Shown: in pieces, positions 1 through 10,007 of the stretch
Layout of the letters: each line of letters opens with the position of its first letter
How positions within the stretch are numbered: the first letter of the stretch is position 1
Assembly: GCA_003427395.1 (NCBI GenBank)
Contig: BFEA01000359.1
Coordinates: 631,200-672,246 of the forward strand
Reading direction: 5' to 3'
DNA length: 41,047 bases
Origin: Chara braunii
Taxonomy: Eukaryota > Streptophyta > Charophyceae > Charales > Characeae
The notes under the pieces: model-generated
What the model was told of the DNA's origin: nothing
The model's database searches: none
Seen by the model: the letters and a program-made list of their open reading frames with translations, nothing else
Program-made: the position numbers and the translations under genes

Positions 1-165
1 GGATGGGTAGGGGGAGAGAAGGAGAGAGAAGGGGGGGAGAAAGAGGTGGCGGGAGGAAGAGGAGGAAGAGAAGGAGCACGGGGAAAGGGGGCGAGGGGGG
101 TGAGAAGGGCGGGCGGGAAGGGGGGGGGGAGGAAGCAGAGGAAGGAACGAAGGGAGCCAAGACTT
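1..165. repeat. GA-rich low-complexity tract
   Basis: Almost pure purine on the + strand (runs of GGGA, GGAA and GAGG). The Arg/Gly/Glu-rich reading frame across it is a by-product of this composition and is not called as a gene. Confidence 0.9.
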
Positions 166-539
166 ATAAGAAACAGAACTACTGCTTGCAACGTTCTGCT
201 TGGCCATCTCTGAACGAAGAAGAACAAGAGACTTGATTCCACGGTAAGAACAGAGGCGACTTTGGAACCGCATCCCCTCAGTTTTACGTCAAATTGGTCT
301 CCTCAGTGTCGTCTAATCTTTCTGGTATGGCATGCCCGGCAGCTTACCAAAAAAACGATGGAGATCGGGATTCTCCTGCGTGTACCTGTTCAAATGGCAG
401 GGATAAGTGCCACTCTGATGACGTCAAATTCAGAACCTCGGAATTCCCACTTAAACAATCGTCCGCCTTCCTTTTTTTCAACATTTTTGGACTTCCTCAT
501 CGTGTCCATGTACCCAATACGCAGAGCAGAGCCATCGTC

Positions 540-925
540 CTCATTACCATCAACCATCATCATCTTTATCATCATCTTTATCATCATGATAACATCTTTA
601 TCATCATCATTAGCAGCAGCAGCGGACGCACCGTCATCATCGGGATTTCCATCTCAGTTAGGTGGCCACATTCTTCATCCTCCGTCACTACGAATTCCTC
701 TACGTCCACAATCCATGCTCACTCACTCACCACGCTTAACTATCACTATCATCGTCAGCAATAGCAGCCGCATCACACTTCATCCTGCTCACCAATCATC
801 ACCATCAGCCACTGTCATCCTAATCAACCGCAGCATCCCGTCTTCACACTGCGCCCATCCACCATCATCATCGTCATCATCATCATCGTCGTCACCACCA
901 CCACCACCACCACCAGCAAACATCA
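540..925. repeat. Degenerate ATC/CAT trinucleotide repeats
   Basis: Two dense patches of CAT/ATC triplets (about 548-625 and 855-915, the second running into CAC triplets to about 914) joined by looser copies. Open frames through them encode poly-Ser, poly-Ile or poly-His and are not believable genes. Confidence 0.85.
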
Positions 926-1428
926 CCAAAACACGCCACAGGTTTTTCTGCCGCTAAGAAAAAGAAATACATCCGTCATCAATTGCTCCATTCTCCCTGG
1001 TTTCCGTGAAGGAAATGGATCCGTCATCAATACCCTTTCTTCATCCGCTTCCGACCCTGAAGGAGTTCGCCCTCTGCGTACAAAATCCCGTCTCAGTTGT
1101 CTTATTTTCACGAAAAGATCAAGGGGAAAGAAGGCACCTACCACGCCCGCCCACCCACAAGCTAGCATGTTTGCTTTCACGGCCAGCCAGGAACTTACTC
1201 GACGACAATGCAAACTAAGAATCAATCGCAAAACAAAATGAATAGAATAAACGGAAAAAAAAATGATCCAAAACGCCAGCCGTTCCTCGAAGCGAAGTCC
1301 AACGTACGAGCGTGCTTCTACCGGCGGGTAACATACCACACCTACTTCCTCTTACTTTACCCCACAACTTTCCAAATTCCTAGTACTAAATCCAACGCGT
1401 CTGGTTTGTTCCTTCCCAATCTCGAAAT

Positions 1429-1429
1429 T

Positions 1430-1467
<38 letters not shown>

Positions 1468-1469
1468 CA
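1429..1469. repeat. (TC)n-(CG)n compound microsatellite
   Basis: A TC dinucleotide run passes directly into an alternating CG run near 1452. The CG half is an alternating purine/pyrimidine tract of the kind that can adopt Z-DNA. Confidence 0.9.
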
Positions 1470-2443
1470 CTGACGAGAACATGGATTTTCGTGCGTTTGG
1501 CGCAAACTTCACATCACTGACGCATGGCACTTCGACTTTACGGCATGGCTCTCCCCCACATTAACCAAATCCCCGCGGTCTGATACAGTAGATCCTGCAC
1601 GTCAGACCCTGATACTGACATGGACTGTTAATGTCCTCCGTACCTCTGGAAGAGAGCACACGCCAAGGAGAGCCCAGTTCTTCCAGCGCACGCTCCCTCT
1701 TCAGGCACCCAAGCTCACACTCGAATGTCCGTCTGCCTCGAAGTCTCCAAAAAAAGAGACCGATTTTGACAGCAGAGTTTCGTCGTCGAACTTTCGCCAA
1801 CTCATCATCAGTCAGGAGCTTCAACCTCAACAATCTGTCCCGGCTACATCTGGGTAATGGTGTTCGGACACGCCCAAACTGAGCGGCACCCTTAGGAGAA
1901 GAAGCCAACGATTTCCACTCGCGGCAGGTACTTGCAACGTGTGTGCCTGTCCTCCCCGGGTGTCTGTGCGCTCGTGTGTACGCGCGTGCGTGACGTGTGC
2001 ACAACTTTGCCTGTGTCAGCCTTTACGCGCTCGCCCATGCGCCAATCCGCGGGCCCATGTGCGCGCGTCTTTCGTGGTTCAATAGATACGCGGGTGCACC
2101 ACGCAATCAGCAGGTCGAGAAGCACGGCCAGAAACCAGTAGCTGCCACACGATTGCATTCAACTCATACTCGTGTGCCAGATCAATCTGAAAGCGTAGGT
2201 ACACATAGGAAGAACAAGAACGACCTGATCCGGGCAAGCAAGGAGCAATTACAGGAGATTACCGGGCATAGCCACCCAGATTACAGTGCAGAGGATGATA
2301 AAGACGAAATGTCCGCCGCCACTGCGGCAGATGACGGGGCTAATCACCTGTAAGTGCAAACTTCCACTCGGACTTTTTGGCTACCTAGGATTGTCATTCA
2401 GATCAGATACGTCCAGAAAAAACCCAGTGCGAGTACGTTCTAA

Positions 2444-2566
2444 GGGCCTCGCTCCACTACTCTCCACATGCATAAAGACAAAAATTAAGGTGGTGCATCT
2501 TCCTCATGCTCTAGCCGAGGACTCGATTCTCCTTTTGCACATTTGGAGAGTACTGGAGCGAGGCCC
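2444..2566. mobile_element. MITE, PIF/Harbinger-like, TAA target duplication
   Basis: The ends are inverted copies: the left begins GGGCCTCGCTCCACTAC and the right, read on the minus strand, begins GGGCCTCGCTCCAGTAC, extending to about 23 paired positions. Both sides are flanked by TAA (2441-2443 and 2567-2569). A 3-bp TWA duplication with GG-starting termini is the PIF/Harbinger pattern. At 123 bp with no coding capacity it is a non-autonomous element. Confidence 0.8.
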
Positions 2567-2664
2567 TAATTCCCACTTTTTCAACGATAAACTAGTGAAT
2601 ACTCCTCGAAAGTTCGTGGCTGGGAAAAGATAACATCAGAAGGTAAAGACACAAATAAAGCGTA

Positions 2665-2715
2665 AAGAAAGAAACACACACGCAAACACACAAACGCAAA
2701 CACACACACGCACAC

Positions 2716-2771
<56 letters not shown>

Positions 2772-2796
2772 GCGCGCACGCACACACACACACAAA
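2665..2796. repeat. (CA)n-(CG)n-(CA)n microsatellite
   Basis: A long CA tract with occasional G is interrupted by an uninterrupted alternating CG block near 2757-2778 and resumes as CA. The minus-strand Cys/Val frame through it is a repeat artefact. The alternating purine/pyrimidine pattern makes it a Z-DNA candidate. Confidence 0.95.
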
Positions 2797-2839
2797 CCCT
2801 CTTGATGAGCCGGTGGCAGTCCGACGAAACAGTCTGGCA

Positions 2840-2855
2840 CAGTCATGATTTTCCT
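2840..2855. repeat. Target-site duplication, left copy (16 bp)
   Basis: CAGTCATGATTTTCCT here is repeated exactly at 2918-2933 on the other side of the U6 snRNA fragment. This length is typical of LINE-machinery (target-primed) insertion. Confidence 0.85.
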
Positions 2856-2917
2856 TGCGCAGGGGCCATGCTAATCTTCTCTGTAGCGTTCCAATTTTAA
2901 CGGATGCCCCGAAGGAC
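2852..2917 (-). pseudogene. U6 snRNA retropseudogene, 3'-truncated
   Basis: On the minus strand this matches the U6 spliceosomal RNA 5' end: the GTCC-TTCGGGG cap-proximal stem, then the ACAGAGA box (here CTACAGAGAAG), then AGCATGGCCCCTGCGCAAGG of the catalytic triad and internal stem-loop. It stops after GCGCAAGGA, so the last 35-40 nt and the T-run terminator are missing. Exact 16-bp direct repeats flank it, and 4 nt of the right repeat overlap the U6 end as microhomology. There is no poly(A) tail. This fits the tailless class of snRNA retrocopies made by LINE reverse transcriptase; a functional U6 gene is excluded by the truncation. Confidence 0.9.
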
Positions 2918-2933
2918 CAGTCATGATTTTCCT
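2918..2933. repeat. Target-site duplication, right copy (16 bp)
   Basis: Exact second copy of the 16-mer at 2840-2855. Confidence 0.85.
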
Positions 2934-3787
2934 GTGGAGTTGTGTATAGCGAACGTAACAACACACGGATACGCAGACAGACAGAGAGAGACAAAGAGAG
3001 AGAGGGAGAGATTGGAGCACTTACCCTCGTGCTCCACGCTCTGCCGCCTTCCAATTGGCGTTCTCTTTGCAATCGTTCTGGAGACAAATACTATCATCTC
3101 CCTAACACTCGCCCTCTGGAAGTAGCCAAAATTGCTCACATCTGACACTGACCCAAGCAGGATCGCTTCCTGCGCGCTATCAGTTGATTTAAGCAGTAAC
3201 AGCGCGGTGATCTTCATCTCCGTCGACGACTCTCTTCTTCCCCTTTATCACCTCTCACTCACCTCGTACCCTTTTTCCACGACCTCTGCCCCGGCTAATA
3301 GATTCTGGACTGCAGCAGCACTCGCCCAACGTCTTCCGTCGCCAATGAGATCGTGCACTCACACCCACCCAATCACTTCTACTTCACAATCAAGCCATCA
3401 ACGAGAGAGACTACGGTGGGTACACGAGAAATGGGGCGCAACCAAAGACCGAGAAAGATTCCTGGTCGGGCCTCCCTGAGATCGCAAAGAAGGTTAGGCA
3501 GGGGAGGAGGGGTCTCCTGCCAACGGGCAAAAACCTCTCTCGTAAAGAATCTCTCAGGAGGGTGACAACCGCGAACGTCCTCCTACAGGTATAAGCCCTC
3601 GCAAAGTTACTGCTCCCCAAGCGTCTTCGCGCCACTCCCCCCCCCACCCCTCCCCTCGGCATACTACGAGCACGAGTACATCTGGACAACGCCCTTCCGC
3701 ATACTACGAGCACGTGTACATCCGGACTCTGAGGAGACTTAGAACAATAATAGTTCCAAGCGGACCTACAAGTGTCCACAACTCAGT
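2934..3787. other. Non-coding stretch
   Basis: No gene supported. It holds a short GA-rich run (about 2980-3012) and a pair of direct repeats of about 30 bp (near 3659-3688 and 3700-3729, sharing GCATACTACGAGCACG). Nothing else recognised. Confidence 0.6.
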
Positions 3788-3931
3788 GGCCTCGCTCCAC
3801 TACACAACATTTTACATGCATTTTGCGGCTTTCCGGATCAGGTGCATTGGGACAAGTACAACATTTTTTTAATGCATCGGGTCGAGAAAGCATCCAAATG
3901 CATGTAGAGCGTTGTGTAGTGGAGTGAAGCC
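3788..3931. mobile_element. MITE, same terminal repeat as the one at 2444
   Basis: The left end GGCCTCGCTCCACTACACAAC is matched on the minus strand by GGCTTCACTCCACTACACAAC at the right end. The first 16 nt are shared with the 2444-2566 element, so both belong to one family. A clean 3-bp target duplication is not visible here. It overlaps the first bases of the LINE ORF1 remnant. Confidence 0.7.
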
Positions 3932-4787
3932 TATTATCACGAATGCATTTCCACGTTCTGTCCGTGTGCGCATGTCCCGAGTGCCAGAAGTTCGCTATGG
4001 CCCACAGAGACTCACAATCAAACAGAGGCGGAGAGTTCCTGATCAATACGGGCCTCGTTTCGACTATACTGCACTTGACTTGAAACTCAAGGGCAGCCGG
4101 GATGGTGATTTACAAATCCTACAGTGCACTACAATGGGAATCGTGGGGGTGTGAGACACATGCATCCACCGGAGATTGACTGCTCTCGACCAAAGCTGAT
4201 GAATGTAAAGTTTGATATTGATATGGAGCCACAAGCAAGATACCGAGTGGAGAGCACACTGGCAGTGGAATCCCCAAAAGGGGAGATTTGGAAGGTGGAG
4301 GTGGCTACCCCTTACACGGAGTGGTGCCGCTGGTACTTTCACACAGAGGATTCTTGCCCCAGAGCCCTACAGACGGAACGTCAGACTAGACAGTGGTCGA
4401 ATTCGCGTCTCCCTTGACAGAATGGGCCAGCACAGGAGCCAGTACACGGGCCCATGGGGCCCCAGGAAGCACCAGTGCAGAATCAGGGGGAAGCTCCACG
4501 GGGCCAAGGAGCACAGCATCCAGGTAATGGAGGGCCACAACAGTCCTCCGGAACAGCAGCTTTGGACCTTCAAGGGGGACAGGCTTACGGGAACTGACAG
4601 CTAGGCGGTCTGCATCTCCCTCAGCCAATTCCCCCCCCTCCTGTGCACGCGTATGTTGAGGGAAGTGGGAATGGCCTGCAACAAAGAGAACATGGTCCAT
4701 CGTTTTTTCACCAGCATGGGGTACCTCCAGGATCACACCCCCCGCACTACCCACCTTTGTTCCCGTGATGCACACAACCTCAGCCTG

Positions 4788-4889
4788 TGAGCTATCCCAG
4801 TCCCCATGTCGGACCAGTATACCCAAGGCCCGCAGGGCCGAGCTATCCCAGTCCCCATGTCGGACCAGTATACCCAAGGCCAGCAGGGC
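4788..4889 (+). repeat. 51-bp tandem duplication in LINE ORF1
   Basis: Two nearly identical 51-bp units, each encoding the 17-residue unit SYPSPHVGPVYPRPAGP. The period is a multiple of three, so the frame is kept. Confidence 0.9.
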
Positions 4890-5322
4890 CATCAGGAGCT
4901 TTCACGACTCGGTGGGGGGGACAGGGCGGCATAGACGTGCAGTCAACCCAATGGCAGGCACCGCCACCGCAGCGAGCCTACCAGAGTGACCATTATTTTG
5001 TAGTCCACTCCCCCTCCCACACACGTCCGTCAGGAACCTCAAATCCGGGTCCTCCGGGGTGGAGGCCTCACTATCATCCATTGGGGAGCTCTCCCCCGTC
5101 CGGGGCAGACTCTTACTGGCAGGAGGAACAGGGACAACTGAATCGACCATACAGTCAGCAGGTAGTAGAACAAGAGAGATCGCACAGGGTAGAAAAAAAA
5201 GTTTGGAGTAATCTGAGTCAGCGATCGGGCAGGGAGGATCATTGCACATATAGGAGTAGAGGTGAAAACCAAGGGGCGTTGATCCAAAGAAGCCGGTTAA
5301 GATTAACAGGGGAGAGAAGAGA

Positions 5323-5326
5323 GCGG
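5323..5326. repeat. Target-site duplication GCGG (left)
   Basis: GCGG immediately before the LTR start; repeated at 7487-7490 immediately after its end. Taking out the LTR plus one copy joins LINE codons in frame. Confidence 0.75.
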
Positions 5327-5783
5327 TGTCGGGGCAAATACCCTGACGGGGATTTTCAACATTGGACGTTGTCCGACTCTTTCATTGGATTGAAGGACTT
5401 GATGAGACTGGCGTTGCCAAAAGTTATTCAGACCAGACCTGTGACTGAGGGACTAAAAGTTTCGAGTTTTAGTTCAGACACCTGTGACGTCCGAGAGTAG
5501 CAACAATAACTTGAAATGTTTTGCTTTTGTCGAAGCCCGGGAATGTGCGGACATGAGAATGCTAAAGGTTGACCTATTATACCTAAAATAATGTCGCGCG
5601 GCTGCTAAGCCTCGTGATTCAGGGTCTATATAGGCTAAAAAGAATGGTCGCGCCATGGATTTTTTTCCTGGGTCGCGGGGGTCGACCTTGAACCAAGGGA
5701 GGCCAGCAGGCTAATGCCGAGGCCTACCTGCTAGGTGACCTCGGAGCTATGGATGGGCAACCATCCATGGGAAGGTCACGGCC

Positions 5784-5880
5784 AGGCAGGGCCTGCAGGG
5801 CCGTAGGGAGGCAGGGCCTGCAGGGCCGTAGGGAGGCAGGGCCTGTAAGGCCATAGGCAGGCAGGGCCTGCAGGGCCACG
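5784..5880 (+). repeat. 25-bp GC-rich tandem units
   Basis: About four copies of a unit built on GGCAGGGCCTGCAGGGCC. Each unit contains the self-complementary GCAGGGCCTGC, so the block is a row of small hairpins just upstream of the tRNA-like/U6 module. Confidence 0.8.
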
Positions 5881-5900
5881 ACAAGGGGAATAGAGAAGGG

Positions 5901-6197
5901 GCAAGCTCTTCTTATAGAAGAGTTGCTCCTATCACTATCGTGATAGGAGCTAGCCCAGTAGGTTACAACAGATGACTCATACCCGACAGATATCGGGATC
6001 GAACCTGATATGCCAGCCTACTGGGCAAAGCTCCTTTTGGAGCATTCGTCGTAAGGCATTTGGCACGGCCGATCTCAGCCGTACGATCGTGAGATCACGC
6101 GGCTGAGATCGGTCGCGCGGAGAGCATGACCCCTGCGCAAGGAACACTCGCATAAATCGAGAATTGGGAAGTCCATGAGGACTTGAACGTGGGTCTG
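5901..6197 (+). ncRNA. tRNA-like plus U6 3'-half module inside LTR (copy A)
   Basis: The A box TAGCCCAGTAGG (5951-5962) fits TRGCNNAGYNGG and runs into the AGTAGGTTA D-loop signature. The B box GATCGAACC (5997-6005) fits GWTCRANNC. A perfect 10-bp pair encloses both (5953-5962 with 6017-6026). Perfect hairpins lie at 5925-5934/5941-5950 and 6069-6081/6100-6112. From 6123 the sequence follows U6 snRNA from the catalytic AGC triad (AGCATGACCCCTGCGCAAGG) through ACACTCGCATAAATCGAGAA to about 6166. A small hairpin and GAACGTGGGTCTG close it. The T-run terminator is absent in this copy. Internal pol III promoters plus a U6 tail suggest a short pol III transcript; expression is inferred, not seen. 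Confidence 0.6.
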
Positions 6198-6748
6198 TTA
6201 TAAAATGAATTCGATTGAAATAAAGCATACTAAGGTCAAACAGACTTAGTTTTTCCAGAGGAAGACCCTTTCTATCCCGAACGACCTTATTTACCTATAC
6301 CTGTCCAAATGATTCTCGTTCTTTACCTTTCTTGAATTCTTTTCGACTCAGGAGAAATGAAAAATACATGAAAGCTACATGAAGTGGACGCATCTTCTAC
6401 CTATAGAAAACATCTGGGGCGGGGGTTCGTTGCTTCAGGAGCCGACCCTGTTATCGACCCAGAGTAGACCGTTCTACGGGGGGGTACTTGCCGATTCGGT
6501 GGAGACGGCCTGACTTCTGAGATCCGAGTCTTGTGCTCGGGCGAGGAGGAGTACCCTGGACCACTTCCTACAGGGAGAGGCATTCAACACTTCAAACAAT
6601 GCCCCTGATCAAGAATCATTCGCAGGGTAACCTGTCATCCAATAAGATTGAGAAAGTATGAAAACATGTGTGAGCGTGTATAATCTTGGGTTTGAGGTAG
6701 GCTGAAATAAATGACTTTGGCAGCGTGTCGCATCAAGTCAAGACTAAG

Positions 6749-6772
6749 GCAACCGACTACCTTGTCGGTTGC
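6749..6772 (+). repeat. Perfect 9-bp hairpin in LTR
   Basis: GCAACCGAC pairs with GTCGGTTGC around TACCTT. It sits a short distance after a GACTTTGGCAG...CATCAAGTC block; the same block on 11531-11595 is followed by a hairpin with a different stem. Confidence 0.75.
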
Positions 6773-7486
6773 ATTAATATTATTGTCGATAGTCAACTTC
6801 TTGTTGGCGGTTGTATGAATGTTTTGTGGTGTTCGACCTGAGGCAGTTGGATTGTTTTTTGACCTTGTGATACTGGATGTATCAAATGAAGATTTGAATT
6901 CTCTCAGTTATCATTTCAGATTGGATGTGTTCCTGTCGACTACGGTCGATTTTTTTTTAATGTATTTAAGTATGGATGTTATAATGTTCTTTTGGAGGTG
7001 CGTTTAAGGGACTAGGATTGAAATGTTGGGTTTCATGCTCGGTTGAAACCGTCCTAGTCGACCAGCGTCCGCTTCGTACTTAGGAGATTAGCGCCCTAAG
7101 GGACGGACGACGCTCGGGTCCACTTGGCGTTAACCAAGCGTATCTATACGACAGCGAACAAGCAAATGCCCTCGACTGACTTACCTCTGCAATTGCATCT
7201 AAAAGCTTTCGCACGTGGGTCAGTAACTCGGTAGGGATAGGGAAGGAAAGCTTATGCCCCCCGGGAACCTATCCTTTTGTAGGGGACCGCAGGATGTACA
7301 GCTGGCGCACCCGGCTAAAGCGGCGAAGGGGCGACGCGACCTCAGCCATCTTGGCGGCTCGCGGGATTATTGTACGTCGTTTCCGAGTTGTTTCTGTTTT
7401 CGTTTTGGTTTAGTTTAACTCCTGCGTGACATGGCCGGAAGGGCTCCCGCGCTTTGCGAAAAAGGCAGGAGCCGATGCGCTCGACG

Positions 7487-7490
7487 GCGG
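7487..7490. repeat. Target-site duplication GCGG (right)
   Basis: Second copy of the 5323-5326 duplication. Confidence 0.75.
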
Positions 7491-8404
7491 AGCTGACTGT
7501 CATCAGGGGGAGGGTAGAAAGGGGAGGCTTCTGCTTTGTCCATCTCATCAGAATCTCGGGTGGCGGTAGAGAGTGAGATCATAGGACATGAATTACTCAG
7601 GTCAGGTGAAAGAGACTTGGAACAGGAACACTCGGAATCCCCCACGGGCAGGTTTGGGACCTCCCACAAAAGACGGGCGTTGCTGTTAGACACAGTGTAA
7701 GCTCGAGTATAGGGAGAACCATGGCGTCAGATCACCGGGTTTTAGACACTAGGACAGGGGCAAGGTGGAGAGGAGAATTATTCTGGTGGTGTGCACAAGC
7801 ACAAAAGATTGGGGTGTTCTTCCTAGGTATGGCGGATCCACAAGGGCGGCTATACCTACCGCCAGAAGTAACAGGAAGGACGCCACTACCGATAGAAATT
7901 ATATCGTCCACGAAGGATCTTTACAGTGACTCTTTCCCTGTTAGACTGATCTCGAGGTCCACAATGACAAGCACGGTAATCCCCTTAGAGGATCGGATCT
8001 TCAAACTGTATTTCCCTCTCCTAGACGCTAGAATTAGTGCATAAGCCGCAGGGACCCTCTCGCAGGTGGGGGTTCAGTGGTTTAAGTTAGATGCGGTCAG
8101 GTAGCAAAACTCGCAGGAAATTGAGATAATTTCAATTACAGCCAGCATCTTAGCGTTGGTCCTCCTACACGTGAATGAGAAGTTGGCAGAAGGAGAGAAT
8201 CTTCACTCGTTCTTTATACGGGACTCCCTATTCGCGCCATGGAGATCATCCACGACGTCGGTGGGCTCAAACGAGCCCTCGAGAGACAGTCCGATGGCCC
8301 ATACTCCTCTAGAGGGAAATCCCAAATGCCGGGATGAAACTGCCAACCCTGCAAACCGCATCCAAGATCAAGTAGCGGTGTCTTACCCCAATGGTCGAAC
8401 TTAA
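7491..8404 (+). pseudogene. L1-like LINE ORF1, second part (decayed)
   Basis: The codon boundary at 5326 continues directly at 7491, giving a frame with early TGA and TAG stops, then an acidic/basic stretch to about 7700. After a shift, a second frame runs from 7721 through in-frame TAA (8042) and TAG (8102) to 8404. It overlaps the endonuclease start (8391) by 14 nt in another frame. The middle part is hydrophobic/aromatic (FWW, FFLGMAD) and ends in a Ser/Asn/Pro-rich tail. No family recognised; assignment as ORF1 follows from frame continuity and from its place just before the AP endonuclease. Confidence 0.6.
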
Positions 8405-10007
8405 ACTTGCTTCTTGGAATGTGAGGGGCATGGGTAATCCACATGATAGGAGAAAAAGGAGGAGGATTAAGTCTTGGCTCTTTGCGGAAAAAATGGACGG
8501 TTTGTTCATTCAAGAGTCTAAGTTGGATGAGGTCAAACTGCAGAGGTACTCGCAGTGGTTGCTGCAGAGGTACTCGAAGTGGTTGGAGGGACCACAAATA
8601 TGGTCCCCAGCGCAAGGGTCAAGAGAGGGGGGTAGGGATAATATTGCACAAAGATCTGGAGGCCCAAGTAATTTATGTGGGGAAGGTGGGCGTGGATCCA
8701 GGTTCTGGGTTAGGAGGATTGGTTACTAATGACGGTGTATGCCCCCTCGGTCTTGGGCCCAATGGTGAAACTTCCACAAAATCTGGTCAAGAGAGTACCA
8801 AAAGTGGCCAATAGGATTGTGGCGGGGGACTAGTATGTCTCATTGGATGAAGCAATAATTCAAGGGCCACGCACAACGGGTAGCAGGGATGCAACCACAC
8901 ATCTAGAGGCATTGCACTCCCTGGGTCTGACAAATCCTTTCCGGCTTCTGAACTCGGATGAGGCATGCTACACCTGGTACACAAACCCCAGGAGGGACCG
9001 GAGGGAGGGGACGAGGTGTCGTCTGGACTATTTCTTAGTGTCAGAGACGCTGCAGCAGCAAGTCACGACTGTTAGAGAACAGTCCCATCCTCTCTCGGAC
9101 CACAAACTGGTCATCACTGACCTGGTGACAGGGGCCTTGGGCGAGAGGGGGAGATGAATTTTCAAGTTAAATTCTCAAAACTTAACAGAACCGGGTCTAA
9201 AGGAATGGGTGCGGGACTACATGGAGGAGTGAGAATCGGCGAAGGAATTTTTCCCATCTACAACAGACTGGCTAGATGGAGGCCTGACCACGATATCAGG
9301 GATGATGAGCGTCTGTTACCGCATCTTAGTTAGGGGCAAGAATAGAGAAGAGGAACAGTGCAGGAGGCTGGTGGAGGAAGCAAAGAGGAGGATGAAGCAA
9401 CACCCGATCTCAAAACAGACTTGGGCAGTGGTGAGAGCAAGCATGTTGGGAGATTGGGAAAAATTACAGGCTGCAAAACACGATAGATGGGAGGAGACAT
9501 TGAGGGTCAAAGGGATTATTATGCACGAAAGGTTGATGAGAGAAACTTTCAGAGACTTATACCAAGCACAACCCATCATCAGGTGGTGCAACTCAACCAC
9601 CCCTTTGATCCGGGGGCAGCCCCGACCGCTAAACCAACGGAAATGTTGGAATATGCCCGGTTATACTACGCAGATATTTTAACAGCAAGGAAGTTGGCGG
9701 ACTCCCCACATACGGACCTCTCGCAGGCAACAACATGTGGTAGTAGAAAGAGGTAAGACTGACAACTCAGGAAAGGTTGGACCTTGATAGGCCGGTCATA
9801 TTGGAAGAGTTGTCTGAGACGCTGAAAGTCATGGCGGCAGGCAAAGCCCCCGGCAGGAATAGCCTCACGGTGGAATTCTTCCGCTGCCGCTGGGATTCTC
9901 TGGGTCTGCCACTGGTGGAAGTATACAACAGGGTGTTGGTAGGGGAAGGTTTGGGAGCGTCAATGACGCATGGGGTCATCGCGTTGATGTTCAAGAAGGG
10001 CGACTAG
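8391..10007 (+). pseudogene. LINE ORF2: AP endonuclease plus start of reverse transcriptase
   Basis: The endonuclease starts with the L1-type SWNVRGMG motif (8412 on) and has IQESK with the catalytic Glu, then RLDYFLVSE and the terminal SDH (near 9100), spread over three frames by shifts near 8600 and 8820. A linker typical of plant L1 ORF2 (9302-9750, again two frames) leads to the RT beginning (9777-10007) with the GKAPG motif and ending at FKKGD. There the coding sequence stops, so the RT palm with its YADD motif and everything downstream are missing. A 24-bp tandem duplication (8537-8584) repeats LQRYS-x-WL. Losing the 3' rather than the 5' end is unusual for a LINE. The break abuts a minus-strand LTR fragment. 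Confidence 0.85.

Larger units (their letters stand above)
166..2443. other. Non-coding stretch with simple repeats
   Basis: No gene could be supported here. Several overlapping frames stay open on both strands, but their products are Ser/His/Pro-rich translations of ATC/CAT repeats and show no domain. Apart from the microsatellites listed separately I see no structure. Confidence 0.6.
3912..5326 (+). pseudogene. L1-like LINE ORF1, first part (decayed)
   Basis: The frame runs from about 3912 to about 4150, shifts at a G run, then continues in one frame from 4124 to the solo LTR insertion at 5327. It is interrupted by in-frame TGA near 4415, 4600 and 4767, each one change from CGA. A folded N-terminal part contains a W-C-x2-W-x-FH-x4-C segment; a long Pro/Gln/Gly/Ser-rich region follows, including a 17-residue tandem duplication. 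I assign it to ORF1 because the same frame resumes at 7491 after the LTR and leads into the endonuclease ORF. I do not recognise a defined nucleic-acid-binding domain, so the ORF1 label rests on position. Confidence 0.65.
5327..7486 (+). mobile_element. Solo LTR (2.16 kb) inserted in the LINE
   Basis: It starts TGTCGGGGCAAATACCC, the terminus shared by the other LTRs in this window. It ends GATGCGCTCGACG, matching the end of the gypsy 5' LTR (GATGCGCTCGACA at 23633) with the terminal CA changed to CG. GCGG flanks it on both sides. Inside, in order: a segment shared with the minus-strand LTR at 11.6-11.3 kb; a GATTCAGGG/TAGGCTAAAAA block; tandem GC-rich units; the tRNA-like/U6 module; a block (about 6415-6600) homologous to 13451-13625 and 35257-35425; and a 3' part (7020-7486) homologous to 23180-23633. 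No PBS or coding region follows, so it is a solo LTR left by recombination. Confidence 0.8.

Noticed and set aside
262-957. Long + strand frame rich in Ser, Ile, His and Pro
   Set aside because: It is the translation of ATC/CAT/CAC simple repeats; two other frames over the same DNA stay open as well, and no domain is visible.
2581-3087. Minus-strand frame with Cys/Val repeats
   Set aside because: Produced by the CA/CG microsatellite and by the U6 fragment; not a gene.
5951-6026. A functional tRNA gene
   Set aside because: A and B boxes are present, but the anticodon arm and a proper 5-bp T stem cannot be drawn and the closing stem is not a normal acceptor; called tRNA-like only.
5881-6200. 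A self-cleaving ribozyme (hammerhead, as in retrozymes) in the hairpin-rich module
   Set aside because: I looked for the CTGATGA and GAAA core in this and the related modules and did not find it in a compatible arrangement.
7024-7486. A separate 460-bp LTR starting TGTTGGGTTTC
   Set aside because: Similarity to the 23.1-23.6 kb region continues upstream of 7024, so this is only the 3' part of the longer LTR.
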